Source: Candidatus Melainabacteria bacterium
GTDB lineage: Bacteria; Cyanobacteriota; Vampirovibrionia; Obscuribacterales; Obscuribacteraceae
NCBI GenBank assembly: GCA_016716405.1
Contig: JADJWK010000004.1
Span: forward strand, 868,001-932,000
Reading direction: 5' to 3'
Length of the DNA: 64,000 nucleotides
The position numbers and the translations under genes are program-made. The notes beneath the pieces are model-generated. The model was not told the DNA's origin. It did not search any database and saw only the letters and a program-made list of their open reading frames with translations. Positions 56,100-64,000 of the stretch are shown here, piece by piece (positions within the stretch are counted from its first letter, which is position 1; each line of letters starts with the position of its first letter).

Positions 56100-56903
56100 A
56101 TGCTAACCATCGACAAAGTCACTCCTGAAGCTCCCAGCCCCAGCCTTACCAGGAATGAGGAGTTGCCCCGGCTCACCCTCATGTCCATCGTCATCCCTTG
56201 CAAGAACGAGGAAGGCTGTATCACCTCCACAGTGGAGCACCTCCACCTGGAGCTCGAGCTCAACGGTATCCCCCACGAGATCGTCGTTGTGGATGACGGG
56301 AGCACCGACAGCACCTGGGATCTGATCGTCGCCCTGGCGCAGAAATATCCTCAAGTCACTCCGGTAAAAAACGTCGGCGCCCATGGTTTCGGAAGGGCAG
56401 TCACCTGCGGTATCAATGCCGCGGCCGGTGATGCCGTCACCATCATGATGGCCGACGAGTCCGACGACTGCCGCGATGTGGTGCGCTACTGGGACAAGCT
56501 CAACGAAGGATACGATTGCGTTTTCGGCAGCCGCTTCATCAAAGGCGGCGGCATCATCGATTATCCGCTGCCCAAGCTCATCCTCAACCGCATGGCGAAC
56601 TGGTTCATCAAGACCCTCTTCATGCTCCGGCACAATGACATAACCAACGCTTTCAAAGCTTATAGAAAGTCCGCTCTGAATGGCTGCGGGCCGATCATCT
56701 CCCCCCACTTCAACCTGACCGTGGAGCTGCCGCTCAAGGCAATCACCAGGGGCTACACTTTCGCCACGATTCCGATCACCTGGCGCAACCGCAGGACCGG
56801 ACTGGCCAAGCTGAAGATCCAGGAGATGGGCAGCCGCTATCTGTTTATCTGCATGTATGTCTGGCTCGAGAAAACCCTCACCAGGGACTATCGCAAGATC
56901 TGA
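56100..56903 (+). CDS. family 2 glycosyltransferase (dolichol/undecaprenyl-phosphate mannosyltransferase-like)
   Basis: A GT-A fold transferase with SIVIPCKNEEGCITSTVE, VVVDDGSTDSTWDLI and an ADESDD box that supplies the DxD-type metal site. FGSRFIKGGG and a C-terminal WRNRRTGLAKLKI follow. The pattern is that of enzymes that load a sugar onto a polyprenyl phosphate carrier for later transfer. There is no C-terminal GtrA or membrane domain, so the protein may be soluble or peripheral. The start at 56100 adds a 25-residue variable lead. The acceptor and sugar are not known. Confidence 0.85.
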   Translation: MLTIDKVTPEAPSPSLTRNEELPRLTLMSIVIPCKNEEGCITSTVEHLHLELELNGIPHEIVVVDDGSTDSTWDLIVALAQKYPQVTPVKNVGAHGFGRAVTCGINAAAGDAVTIMMADESDDCRDVVRYWDKLNEGYDCVFGSRFIKGGGIIDYPLPKLILNRMANWFIKTLFMLRHNDITNAFKAYRKSALNGCGPIISPHFNLTVELPLKAITRGYTFATIPITWRNRRTGLAKLKIQEMGSRYLFICMYVWLEKTLTRDYRKI

Positions 56904-56905
56904 GC

Positions 56906-57730
56906 CTAGGAGCTCGAGCTCAAGCTTCTGGACGGTGTCAGCTTGACACGCCTGGATCCCGCTTCGATGAGGGGCAGGAAGTCATCGGCGGTGAGACTGG
57001 CTCCGCCAACAAGGCTTCCATCGATATCGGGCTTGGCAAGCTGCTCTTCCACGTTCGAGGGCTTGACGCTGCCACCGTAGAGGATGGGCACTTTCTCGCC
57101 GACCTTGTGATTGTCGACGAAATATTCGTTGATGGTCGCTCTGATCAGAGCCGCCACGCGGTTGGCCTCGTCCGCTTCGCAGGTCTTGCCGGTGCCGATG
57201 GCCCATACCGGCTCGTAAGCGATCACCAGGGGCTCCACGTCGCCGTCGGTGAGATCGGCCAGAGCGGCAGCCACCTGACGGCGCACCACCGAGTCGGTGA
57301 GGCCTTCCTCGCGCTCGTCGAGAGACTCGCCGACACAGACGATGGGGATGAGCTTGTGCTTGAGAGCGGCCTTCAGCCGGAGATTCACCGTGGCGTTGGT
57401 CTCGCCGAAGAACTGCCGGCGCTCCGAGTGTCCGATCACTACATACTTGACACCCAGGTCGGTGAGCATCAGCGGGGAGACTTCGCCGGTGAAAGCGCCC
57501 TCATCGCGATAGTCCATGTTCTGGGCGCCCAGGGCGCAGGGAGAGCCGACAAGGGCCTGCCCGGCCGCGCTCAATCCGGTGAAGGGTGGACAGATGACGA
57601 TTTCCGGAAGATCGCTCTTGCCCTTGACCCCGCTTGCGATGGCAGAAGCCAACTCGGCTGCCTCTTTAGCGGTCTTGTTCATTTTCCAGTTGCCGGCAAT
57701 GATTGTCTTGCGTTTGCTAGTCACGTCCAT
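56906..57730 (-). CDS. tpiA: triosephosphate isomerase
   Basis: TIM interconverts dihydroxyacetone phosphate and glyceraldehyde 3-phosphate in glycolysis and the Calvin cycle. The catalytic residues are all seen: Lys in GNWKMNK, His in VIGHSERRQFFGE and Glu in YEPVWAIGTGK, with LVGGASL in the phosphate-binding loop. It is 274 residues, slightly longer than the usual 250 because of a basic, Ser-rich C-terminal tail (RRVKLTPSRSLSSSS). It ends 3 bp from the convergent glycosyltransferase stop. Confidence 0.96.
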   Translation of the reverse strand: MDVTSKRKTIIAGNWKMNKTAKEAAELASAIASGVKGKSDLPEIVICPPFTGLSAAGQALVGSPCALGAQNMDYRDEGAFTGEVSPLMLTDLGVKYVVIGHSERRQFFGETNATVNLRLKAALKHKLIPIVCVGESLDEREEGLTDSVVRRQVAAALADLTDGDVEPLVIAYEPVWAIGTGKTCEADEANRVAALIRATINEYFVDNHKVGEKVPILYGGSVKPSNVEEQLAKPDIDGSLVGGASLTADDFLPLIEAGSRRVKLTPSRSLSSSS

Positions 57731-57834
57731 ACTCCCTATGTGTAGGCAAAGCAGGGGAACCCATATATCATTGGCATTCTAACCGAAAAAGCGCCGCCGA
57801 CCGCCCGAGTTTTAAGCAGAAAAACAGCAGAGCC

Positions 57835-59175
57835 GTGACCGATACAGAACAGAAGAGCACCGGAGAGAGCCTGGAGAAAGCACGCAAACTGCTGGCTGAA
57901 GGGCGCCTCGACAACTGCCTGGCGGTCGTCAAGCCGCTCTGGCTTGCGCAGCCTGATGATACGGAGATCATCTCGATGATGGTCGACCTCCTGCAGCAGG
58001 CTGAAGAATTCGAGGCTTGCCAGGCTCTCACCACGCTGCTGGCCAAGATGAAAGGCAACGGCGAGGCGCCGAGCCAGCTCGATGACTGCGCCAGGGAAGT
58101 CTTCGAAGCCGGCTACCGGCTCATCGATGTCCGGCAATACGAGCTTGCCGCAATGCTTCTGGCGATCTGCGCCCGGGAAGCCCCGGACGATCCCACTGTC
58201 CACTACGAGCTCGGCTTCACGCTCATGTCCCTTTCCCGTTACGAAGAGGCGGCAGAGCATTTCGAGAGGGTGCGGAGCATCGAAGAGGACTTCGACACCG
58301 TCTTGAATCTCTCGGTCTGTTATTGCCTCTGCCGGGAGGCCAGGAAAGCAGCTTCGATGATCGGGCGCCTGGACAGCCTGGCGAGCTCCGAGGAAGAGCG
58401 AGGCGAGCTGCGGCACCGCAAGCAGGTCCAGTCTCGCATGGAGAAGCTGGCAGGAAAAGCGAAGCTCAATGCCAGGGACTGGTTTTTCATCCTCTATGGG
58501 ACGATTCTTCTTTTCGATCCGGAGGATCATGGTTTTAAGCAGCTAAAGCTCGACCAGGCGAAGGGGACCAGCAAGAAGACTCCGGAAAGCTATACGAAAA
58601 TTGCCTTTACTCTGCTGGTATTGAAAGGGGTTCTGGAAGGACTCCGCTGGCCGCCTGAGGCGATCGAGTTCTACAGCCCCACGAGCCGTCCTCTTGCGGC
58701 AATCCTGGCCAGGCTCGCCGATTTACCCCTGAACAGCTATCAGGGACCAGACCGGCCGGATCACGCCCTGATGCTCATGGACTGGGCTTCCGAGATCATC
58801 GGTCCCCATGAGAGCTTCGTGAGCAATGACAGCAATCGCAGCATCTTCGCCTACGGGCTGAGCACCAGAGAAGCACTGCCCCTGATACCGGATATTGTTG
58901 CCCACTTCTCGGACAACATCACTCTGCCGTGGACGGGCGAGAGCCGTATCACCCTGGAGGACGGGCAGGGAATCTCCCCGGAGGAGGTGATTCCCGAGAT
59001 TCTCGAGCGCGCCTGGAATCTCGAGTCCGATCCCGATGTATTGAAAGCCATTCAAGATCTGGTGCAATACTATTCCGACAAACGCGACCTCCTGGTGATT
59101 CACAACACCGAAAGGTTCGTCAATCGCCCGGAATACAGCGCCGAGATCCCCGGAGCCTCAGAGAAGACCGGATGA
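57835..59175 (+). CDS. TPR-containing protein of unknown function
   Basis: The GTG start gives a 446-residue protein. Residues 10-190 form five TPR-like helical pairs (EAGYRLIDVRQYELAAMLLA, YELGFTLMSLSRYEEAAEHF). Residues 200-430 have no recognised fold but look ordered, with several aromatic, conserved-looking stretches (ARDWFFILYGTILLFDPED, LMLMDWASEIIGPHE). There is no signal peptide, so it is probably cytosolic, unlike most of the TPR proteins here. The stop overlaps the cobS ATG (ATGA), so the two are cotranslated, but a cobalamin role is not shown by the sequence. Confidence 0.75.
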   Translation: MTDTEQKSTGESLEKARKLLAEGRLDNCLAVVKPLWLAQPDDTEIISMMVDLLQQAEEFEACQALTTLLAKMKGNGEAPSQLDDCAREVFEAGYRLIDVRQYELAAMLLAICAREAPDDPTVHYELGFTLMSLSRYEEAAEHFERVRSIEEDFDTVLNLSVCYCLCREARKAASMIGRLDSLASSEEERGELRHRKQVQSRMEKLAGKAKLNARDWFFILYGTILLFDPEDHGFKQLKLDQAKGTSKKTPESYTKIAFTLLVLKGVLEGLRWPPEAIEFYSPTSRPLAAILARLADLPLNSYQGPDRPDHALMLMDWASEIIGPHESFVSNDSNRSIFAYGLSTREALPLIPDIVAHFSDNITLPWTGESRITLEDGQGISPEEVIPEILERAWNLESDPDVLKAIQDLVQYYSDKRDLLVIHNTERFVNRPEYSAEIPGASEKTG

Positions 59176-59960
59176 ATCTCAGGCGCCTGCTGACCACCAT
59201 CTCGTATGTCACCGCCCTGCCCGCGGGTATTCGGCTCAATGCCGGCTTCAGCAGAGACGGTCAACCTGCCGAAGACGACCTGGCCGGATTGACTCCATAT
59301 CTTCCTGCGGCGGGACTATTGATCGGCACCGTCCTCCTCTTCGGCTCCGGACTGCTGGAGCAGATCCGCTGTGCCAGCCTGGTTCACGGCGCCCTGATCA
59401 CCACTTTCTGGCTCTGCCTCACCGGCGGTCTCCACTTCGATGGGCTGATGGACACTGCCGATGGTATCTTCTCCCACCGCAGCCGCGAGCGTATGCTCGA
59501 GATCATGCAGGACAGCCGGGTCGGCAACTTCGGTGTGCTTACAGGCGTTGCCGCTCTGATCTTGAAATTCGCCGCCATCACGAGCCTGCTCGACAATCAA
59601 GCGCTGAGCTGGGCCGCACTGCTTTTGATACCGGCATGGTCGCGCTATGCCGAGGTCTATGCCATCGTTCGCTTTCCCTATGCCCGCGAACAAGGAAAGG
59701 GAAAAGTCTTCCACGAGACCTCGGGCAAGGTGGATCTGCTCACCGCCTTTATGCTTCCGCTAGCCGCCAGTATCGGGACAGCCTTCCTCTCCGGTCCCCA
59801 TGCCGTGCTTGTTGTAAGCAGCACGACAATCATTGCCGGCATCGCAGCCTCGCACTGGATCGACCGGCATCTGGCCGGGCAGACCGGAGACACCTATGGG
59901 GCGGTGGTGGAAATCGCCGAATGCGGCGGTCTACTGGTTTGTGCGATCGCGCTGGTATAA
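59172..59960 (+). CDS. cobS: adenosylcobinamide-GDP ribazoletransferase
   Basis: CobS joins the lower ligand (alpha-ribazole) to adenosylcobinamide-GDP in the last steps of cobalamin assembly. It is a 262-residue membrane protein with about six helices. It has the family signature GGLHFDGLMDTADG with the metal-binding Asp pair, and DSRVGNFGVLTG. The ATG at 59172 overlaps the TPR gene stop. No other cob gene is in the window, so it may serve salvage rather than full synthesis. Confidence 0.93.
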   Translation: MNLRRLLTTISYVTALPAGIRLNAGFSRDGQPAEDDLAGLTPYLPAAGLLIGTVLLFGSGLLEQIRCASLVHGALITTFWLCLTGGLHFDGLMDTADGIFSHRSRERMLEIMQDSRVGNFGVLTGVAALILKFAAITSLLDNQALSWAALLLIPAWSRYAEVYAIVRFPYAREQGKGKVFHETSGKVDLLTAFMLPLAASIGTAFLSGPHAVLVVSSTTIIAGIAASHWIDRHLAGQTGDTYGAVVEIAECGGLLVCAIALV

Positions 59961-59981
59961 GCTCGAAAAGATTAAATAAAT

Positions 59982-60194
59982 CTAGGCGTCATCCCGGTGC
60001 CAGGAGCGCTTCACCTGACGGCGGCGCGCTGCGGCAGCCTTTCTCTTGCGGCGCTCGGAGGGAGACTCGAAGAACTTCTTGCGTCTGTAGTCAGAGAGAA
60101 TGCCAGCCTTCTGGACCTGCTTCTTGAAGCGTCTGAGGGCGCGTTCGATATTCTCCTGCTCAGCTACTCTAACGTACAATCCGAACACCTCCAA
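59982..60194 (-). CDS. rpsU: 30S ribosomal protein S21
   Basis: A 70-residue very basic protein with the S21 pattern VRVAEQENIERALRRFKKQV and YRRKKFFESPSERRKRKAAA. It binds the 3' end of 16S rRNA and aids initiation. It is convergent with cobS and ends 22 bp from its stop. The start at 60194 gives a short lead before the conserved core. Confidence 0.94.
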   Translation of the reverse strand: MEVFGLYVRVAEQENIERALRRFKKQVQKAGILSDYRRKKFFESPSERRKRKAAAARRRQVKRSWHRDDA

Positions 60195-60422
60195 AATTCA
60201 AGGTCTCGCGTGACCTGCATAAATGCGCTCTTCGAACTTTGAGAACATACCATGTCAATCGCCGGATAACCAAGGAAGACAACATAAAGTTCACGTTTTA
60301 TTTCAGATCGTTGAACTTATTTCAGGCCGGATTCGTTATAGAGAACAAAGACAGAAGATCGCAGCCGGGACCGTACGCCGCATCTGGGGAGACACGGTGC
60401 CAGCGGTTCCGGCAGGCGATTC

Positions 60423-61400
60423 TCAAAATCCGCCCACCGAGGAAGAGTCTCCGCTATAGACCTGTCCCTGAGCCTGGTCCTGACGCCACTGCTCCAGGCT
60501 ATCCTTCTTGTTCGCCTGGTGCTCCTGCATCTGCTCGACAAGCTTGGATTTCTTGGCGCGGAAAACAGCGACATCCATTATGTCCTGCTGGCGATTGCGC
60601 TTGGCCGCTTTCCACACTTCATAGAGCGACTCCCGGCCCACATTGGGGAGGTCGAGGGTCTTTTTGAGAAGATAGCGATTCAGATCCTTGAGCTTGTACG
60701 GCTCTATATGACGCAAGAGAACCAGGAGCTGATTGACGTCATTCTCATCATCGATGAGCTCTTTGACCACCTGGCGCAGCAGGTCCTCCATACCCAGAAG
60801 GCTCACCTGCCTGGCGAACTCCAGGGCCTCCGGCACTGTCTTGATGTACTGGTACTCTTTCTCCATGGCCAGGTGAGCGACGTCATTGAGCGACACCTCC
60901 TGGGCTTTGCGCGCCAGATCGGTGAGCTCCTCCCTGGTGTTGGCGGCACCGACGAGCTTCTGTATGGCATTGCGGGTAACGTCATAGCACTCGAATTGCC
61001 GCGCCTTCAGAGCGACCTGGATATAGTCGTCGTGAGTTCGGCTCAGGCTGAAGGCCTTGTGCATAGCCGTGCGCCTGACGTCCAGCAAAGGATGACCGTA
61101 CTGCTCGGTATAGCCGGCCAGAGCAAGACATTTGGGCAGGTCGTTGCAGGTTGCGAGGACTTCTTGAAATATCGGTCTGGCCCGTTCGCTCTTGCCCTGC
61201 TTGGCGTACCTGGCAGCCTTATCGAGACTCTTCTGCTGCTCCACGGTAAGAGGCGAATCGACGATATACTTCTTAGCCTGCACTGGCTGCGATACCATAA
61301 TCGACAGAGCCGCGGACAGGGCTGCCGCCAGAGCCAGGGAGCTGCACAGATGGGCGAATGAGCATCGGCGAATAATCATTGGTCCTTTTCTAACCTGCAA
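60423..61400 (-). CDS. exported all-helical protein of unknown function
   Basis: A 325-residue protein with a signal peptide (ALAAALSAALSIMVSQPVQA). The internal ATG seven codons in may be the true start. The mature part is almost entirely helical, with weak TPR- or HEAT-like pairs (SLDKAARYAKQGKSERARPI, LRQVVKELIDDENDVNQLLV). The last 40 residues are Gln/Lys- and Ser-rich. It is transcribed with the mannosidase-like gene upstream: that gene ends 26 bp before this start. It may act in the same periplasmic process. Confidence 0.75.
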   Translation of the reverse strand: MQVRKGPMIIRRCSFAHLCSSLALAAALSAALSIMVSQPVQAKKYIVDSPLTVEQQKSLDKAARYAKQGKSERARPIFQEVLATCNDLPKCLALAGYTEQYGHPLLDVRRTAMHKAFSLSRTHDDYIQVALKARQFECYDVTRNAIQKLVGAANTREELTDLARKAQEVSLNDVAHLAMEKEYQYIKTVPEALEFARQVSLLGMEDLLRQVVKELIDDENDVNQLLVLLRHIEPYKLKDLNRYLLKKTLDLPNVGRESLYEVWKAAKRNRQQDIMDVAVFRAKKSKLVEQMQEHQANKKDSLEQWRQDQAQGQVYSGDSSSVGGF

Positions 61401-61426
61401 AAGTCACGATCTACTTATTCCCCATC

Positions 61427-64000
61427 TTAACGGGAGATCTTCAGGGTGAGTAGCTCATTGGCGCGGAATTCCAGAGTATAGACCCCGTCCCTGCCCGGGC
61501 GCAGGGACTTTTGCCGGTTCCCCATCAGATCCGCCAGCTCCACTTTCCGGTGCGGCAGGAAGATCTCCAGCCGGCAATGCGCCGGGCTCTCGACCGTATT
61601 GAGGAGCCGGAGCAGGAAGCTCTCGCCGCCATCGGCGGAATAGAGCGCGGAAAGCCGAACCACTGGATTGTCCAGGGACATGGCTCGAAATTGCCCGGCA
61701 TCGGAGTCGAGGACCATATCAGAAACAGAGGAGGCAGCAGAAAGAGGAGAAATCCAGAGCGGACCTTCGAACAGCTCGGCCAATTCATAAGCCCTGGCGA
61801 TCTGGGCAGGACCCGGAGCGCTCCCGGATGCTACCGGAAGTGGTGCCCAGCCGTAGGAAACCCTGTTGAGCCCGAGACAGTTGCCGTCCGGAGTCGGGAT
61901 ATGCGGGCCGGCGCCGCCGCCCCTGGTCAGGAGCCGCTTGCGCGAGAGCATGGAGATGGCGCGCATAATCGTATAACTAACCGAGCCGCCCTCGACGCCG
62001 TATTCAGGAAGACCGAGATTGAGAAAGACTTGCTGGTTGGCTATGAAAAACCTCTGGCAGGCGAAGCGGTCTAGAGGCGCCTCCCGAGCGCGCTCTACCG
62101 GTAGCGCCTGGCTGTGCTTCTTGATCTTGCGCTCCACCAGGCTGAAATGATTCTCGGACCAGGTGGTAGTGACGGGCGCTCCGGTATCGAATACCACCTC
62201 GAGCCTGTGGTCCCGGCTGCGATTGTCCCAGGTGGTCTCGAAGAATACGAGAGGAACACCCCTTCGCAGGCTGATCTCTGTATGGATCTCGTGCCGGACC
62301 AGCCGCTGGCTGCGAGCCAGGGCAGGCATGTCCGCCACATCTTTCTTGCCGGCAAGAAAAGAGCGATCGGGGCTGCGCTCCACCGACTCCGGTATGTCTA
62401 TCTCGTGAACCAGCCTCAAGCTGCCCGACAGCGGACCGGGAAGCCCTGCTGCCACGCTTTTGAAACGAGCCACAGGCTCCCTGTCGCCGTATACCGGATC
62501 GAAATTGTAAGAGTCCCCGCCATCCCCCTGATCGCGAAATCCAAGGCCGAGCTCGTAATCCCGAACAGTACCATCATCGCTGGCAGCCGCCACCAGCACC
62601 CGGCCGCTCTCATCGACACTGACGGTGAGACAACCGTTCGATAGCCGGCTGGTCGAACGCTCGACGATGGCGGCACGAGCCGGTGTACTGCTTTCAGCCC
62701 CGCCTGAAAGCAGAGAGACCGAAAAAGCCGGAACCGCACCCGGCCAGATCCATCCGCGGGCCAGACAGATATCTTTGTACAGGGGGACTTTCGAGACCGA
62801 GCCGAAAACCTCGGTCTCGACACTGAGCGTGTCTATTTGAACCAAACCGGAATCCCCCAGGAGATCTTCGATATCCGTCATCAGCGGAATATCCATCGGC
62901 TCGCCGTCGCTGGCAAGGCCCAGGCGCTCAGGAGGAATGGCAAAGGCGAAGGGCACCGGGGCCGACACTGCGCTCCCGGAGAGATTGAAGACCGCCAGCT
63001 TCTCGACCGGCGCTGCCGGGTCGAGAAGATCCATATGCAGCCGCCCGAAACCGCATTCGTCGGCGACACCGCTGCCGGTGCTTTCTCCAGACGCTCGCCG
63101 CCCGGACCACTCATGAGAGCCGGGGCTTATCAGCTCCTCCCGTATCTGACGGTCGAGGACATCGATGACATCGTGCAGCCCCTGGTAACGCGTGAGCATC
63201 TCCCGATGCACCTCGTCTACACTGCAACCACATATGCTATCGTGAGGCTGATTGCGCAAGAGCAACCGCCAGGCATGCTCGAGCTCCCGGGACGGATAAG
63301 CAACCACTCCCGACCAGGCGAGCAGAGAAAGCAGAGGCTCCGCGATCCGGGAAAGACGCCACTCGCCCAGACGATTCTGGCGTTTGAGATAGAGCCTGGT
63401 AGACAGCACTCCGGCCAGCATGAAAGCCCGGCAGTGCTCCTTCGCAGACCGGTTGTCCCGCAGCTCCCCGCGGATGAGATGGACCAGAGCACCAGGGACG
63501 GTAGCAGCCTCGAGAGCCCCGTCCAGATAATCGCCGAGCTTGACCACGGCCAGCTCGCAACCGTTCAGACCGCCTTTCGATAGACGCGCCAGACGCTCGA
63601 AGTCGGCGGGCGGATAGAGATGATCGCCACCCACCGGCACCAGGGCCGTCGCTCTCAGGGCGGAGGCCGACCGCGCTCTCGAGGTCGGCTCGTCGCCTGC
63701 CTCGATAAAACTCTTCAGATAACCGGCAAGCACCGGCGCCGCCTCTTCGTCGCCGAGAGAAGCGCTTTCGTGAAATGCGGTCTGGTAATAGCCGTCCGGC
63801 AGAAGACAGGCAAGCACTTTGCTACCGTCCGGCGCCTGCCAGAAGAAATCGGGTCCTCGCTCGAGGAGCGGCACCCCGCGCCAGACCACGGCGGTCTTGA
63901 TGCCAAAACCGTTGAGCACCCGGGGCATATCCTGGGTATGACCGAAAGTGTCCGGACAGTATCCCACCATCATGGCACCGCCGAGCTTCCGGGATTGCCG
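61427..64000 (-). CDS. GH38-family alpha-mannosidase-like glycoside hydrolase (5' end outside window)
   Basis: The frame is open to the right window edge; the ATG at 63973 is internal, because the family's N-terminal HxD metal motif is missing from the visible part. The catalytic-Asp motif CPDTFGHTQDMP is present at the start. A central three-helix region with the conserved pair in EHAWRLLLRNQPHDSICGCS follows, then a long beta-sandwich C-terminal half (about 400-857). GH38 enzymes are zinc-dependent and remove alpha-mannose; some bacterial members act on mannosyl-glycerate or on host-like glycans. There is no visible signal peptide in this part. It is followed by the exported helical protein. 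Confidence 0.85.
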   Translation of the reverse strand, partial: RQSRKLGGAMMVGYCPDTFGHTQDMPRVLNGFGIKTAVVWRGVPLLERGPDFFWQAPDGSKVLACLLPDGYYQTAFHESASLGDEEAAPVLAGYLKSFIEAGDEPTSRARSASALRATALVPVGGDHLYPPADFERLARLSKGGLNGCELAVVKLGDYLDGALEAATVPGALVHLIRGELRDNRSAKEHCRAFMLAGVLSTRLYLKRQNRLGEWRLSRIAEPLLSLLAWSGVVAYPSRELEHAWRLLLRNQPHDSICGCSVDEVHREMLTRYQGLHDVIDVLDRQIREELISPGSHEWSGRRASGESTGSGVADECGFGRLHMDLLDPAAPVEKLAVFNLSGSAVSAPVPFAFAIPPERLGLASDGEPMDIPLMTDIEDLLGDSGLVQIDTLSVETEVFGSVSKVPLYKDICLARGWIWPGAVPAFSVSLLSGGAESSTPARAAIVERSTSRLSNGCLTVSVDESGRVLVAAASDDGTVRDYELGLGFRDQGDGGDSYNFDPVYGDREPVARFKSVAAGLPGPLSGSLRLVHEIDIPESVERSPDRSFLAGKKDVADMPALARSQRLVRHEIHTEISLRRGVPLVFFETTWDNRSRDHRLEVVFDTGAPVTTTWSENHFSLVERKIKKHSQALPVERAREAPLDRFACQRFFIANQQVFLNLGLPEYGVEGGSVSYTIMRAISMLSRKRLLTRGGGAGPHIPTPDGNCLGLNRVSYGWAPLPVASGSAPGPAQIARAYELAELFEGPLWISPLSAASSVSDMVLDSDAGQFRAMSLDNPVVRLSALYSADGGESFLLRLLNTVESPAHCRLEIFLPHRKVELADLMGNRQKSLRPGRDGVYTLEFRANELLTLKISR

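Noticed and set aside
55880..56314. 144-codon open frame across the methyltransferase fragment and glycosyltransferase start
   Set aside because: It runs antisense to the glycosyltransferase motifs; the 59-codon frame at 55897-56076 gives a far better protein match.

Overview
The window looks like chromosomal DNA from a Gram-negative, didermic, free-living bacterium of moderately high GC. The best guess is a member of the Cyanobacteriota side lineage Vampirovibrionia/Melainabacteria (Obscuribacterales-like). This is inferred from the many secreted TPR proteins, an MglA-type GTPase, apolipoprotein N-acyltransferase, a RecG with a cyanobacteria-like N-terminal extension, and large low-complexity LysM and RLERLE-repeat envelope proteins. 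No marker gene here proves the assignment.

Layout. 1-6.7 kb: end of an RND-type membrane-fusion protein overlapping a membrane Ser/Thr kinase with leucine-rich repeats, a HELSHH zincin-like protein, a divergent HxlR/DinB pair with two perfect palindromic operators, and an exported TPR protein. 6.8-10.3 kb: a pair of TldD/PmbA-like proteins with signal peptides. 10.3-15.3 kb: two PAS histidine kinases in tandem, a convergent OmpR-type regulator and two small unknown proteins. 15.4-19.9 kb: secreted TPR proteins, one fused to a degenerate zincin-like domain, and a PDZ-VWA protein. 20-28.3 kb: a VOC protein, a PfkB sugar kinase and an AddAB-type helicase-nuclease operon. 28.4-32.6 kb: tRNA-Arg, a Crp/Fnr regulator, recA and lnt. 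32.7-37.3 kb: an NDUFA9-like dehydrogenase, an RLERLE-repeat envelope protein and hutH. 37.3-38.2 kb: tRNA-Val, an IS3-family remnant and short repeats. 38.2-48.1 kb: a class III aminotransferase, an 834-residue TPR protein and a TPR / giant LysM / TPR operon. 48.3-64 kb: mainly housekeeping genes (recG, mglA, rpmB, hslO, prmC, prfA, tRNA-Ser, a family 2 glycosyltransferase, tpiA, cobS, rpsU) and a partial GH38 alpha-mannosidase.

Six genes (the TldD-like pair, two TPR genes, the PfkB kinase and addA), and probably recG as a seventh, are broken by single-base shifts although the protein continues cleanly in another frame. Most shifts lie at short C/G runs, so assembly indels are at least as likely as gene decay. 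A second theme is in-frame short tandem repeats inside coding sequence: LLLVSV and LVLC repeats in signal peptides, and a 15-unit AAG/CTT run that codes for poly-Ser ahead of RecG. The most unusual loci are the LysM/TPR operon, the exported TldD-like pair and the two zincin-like proteins. No CRISPR array, prophage or recognised defence island was seen.
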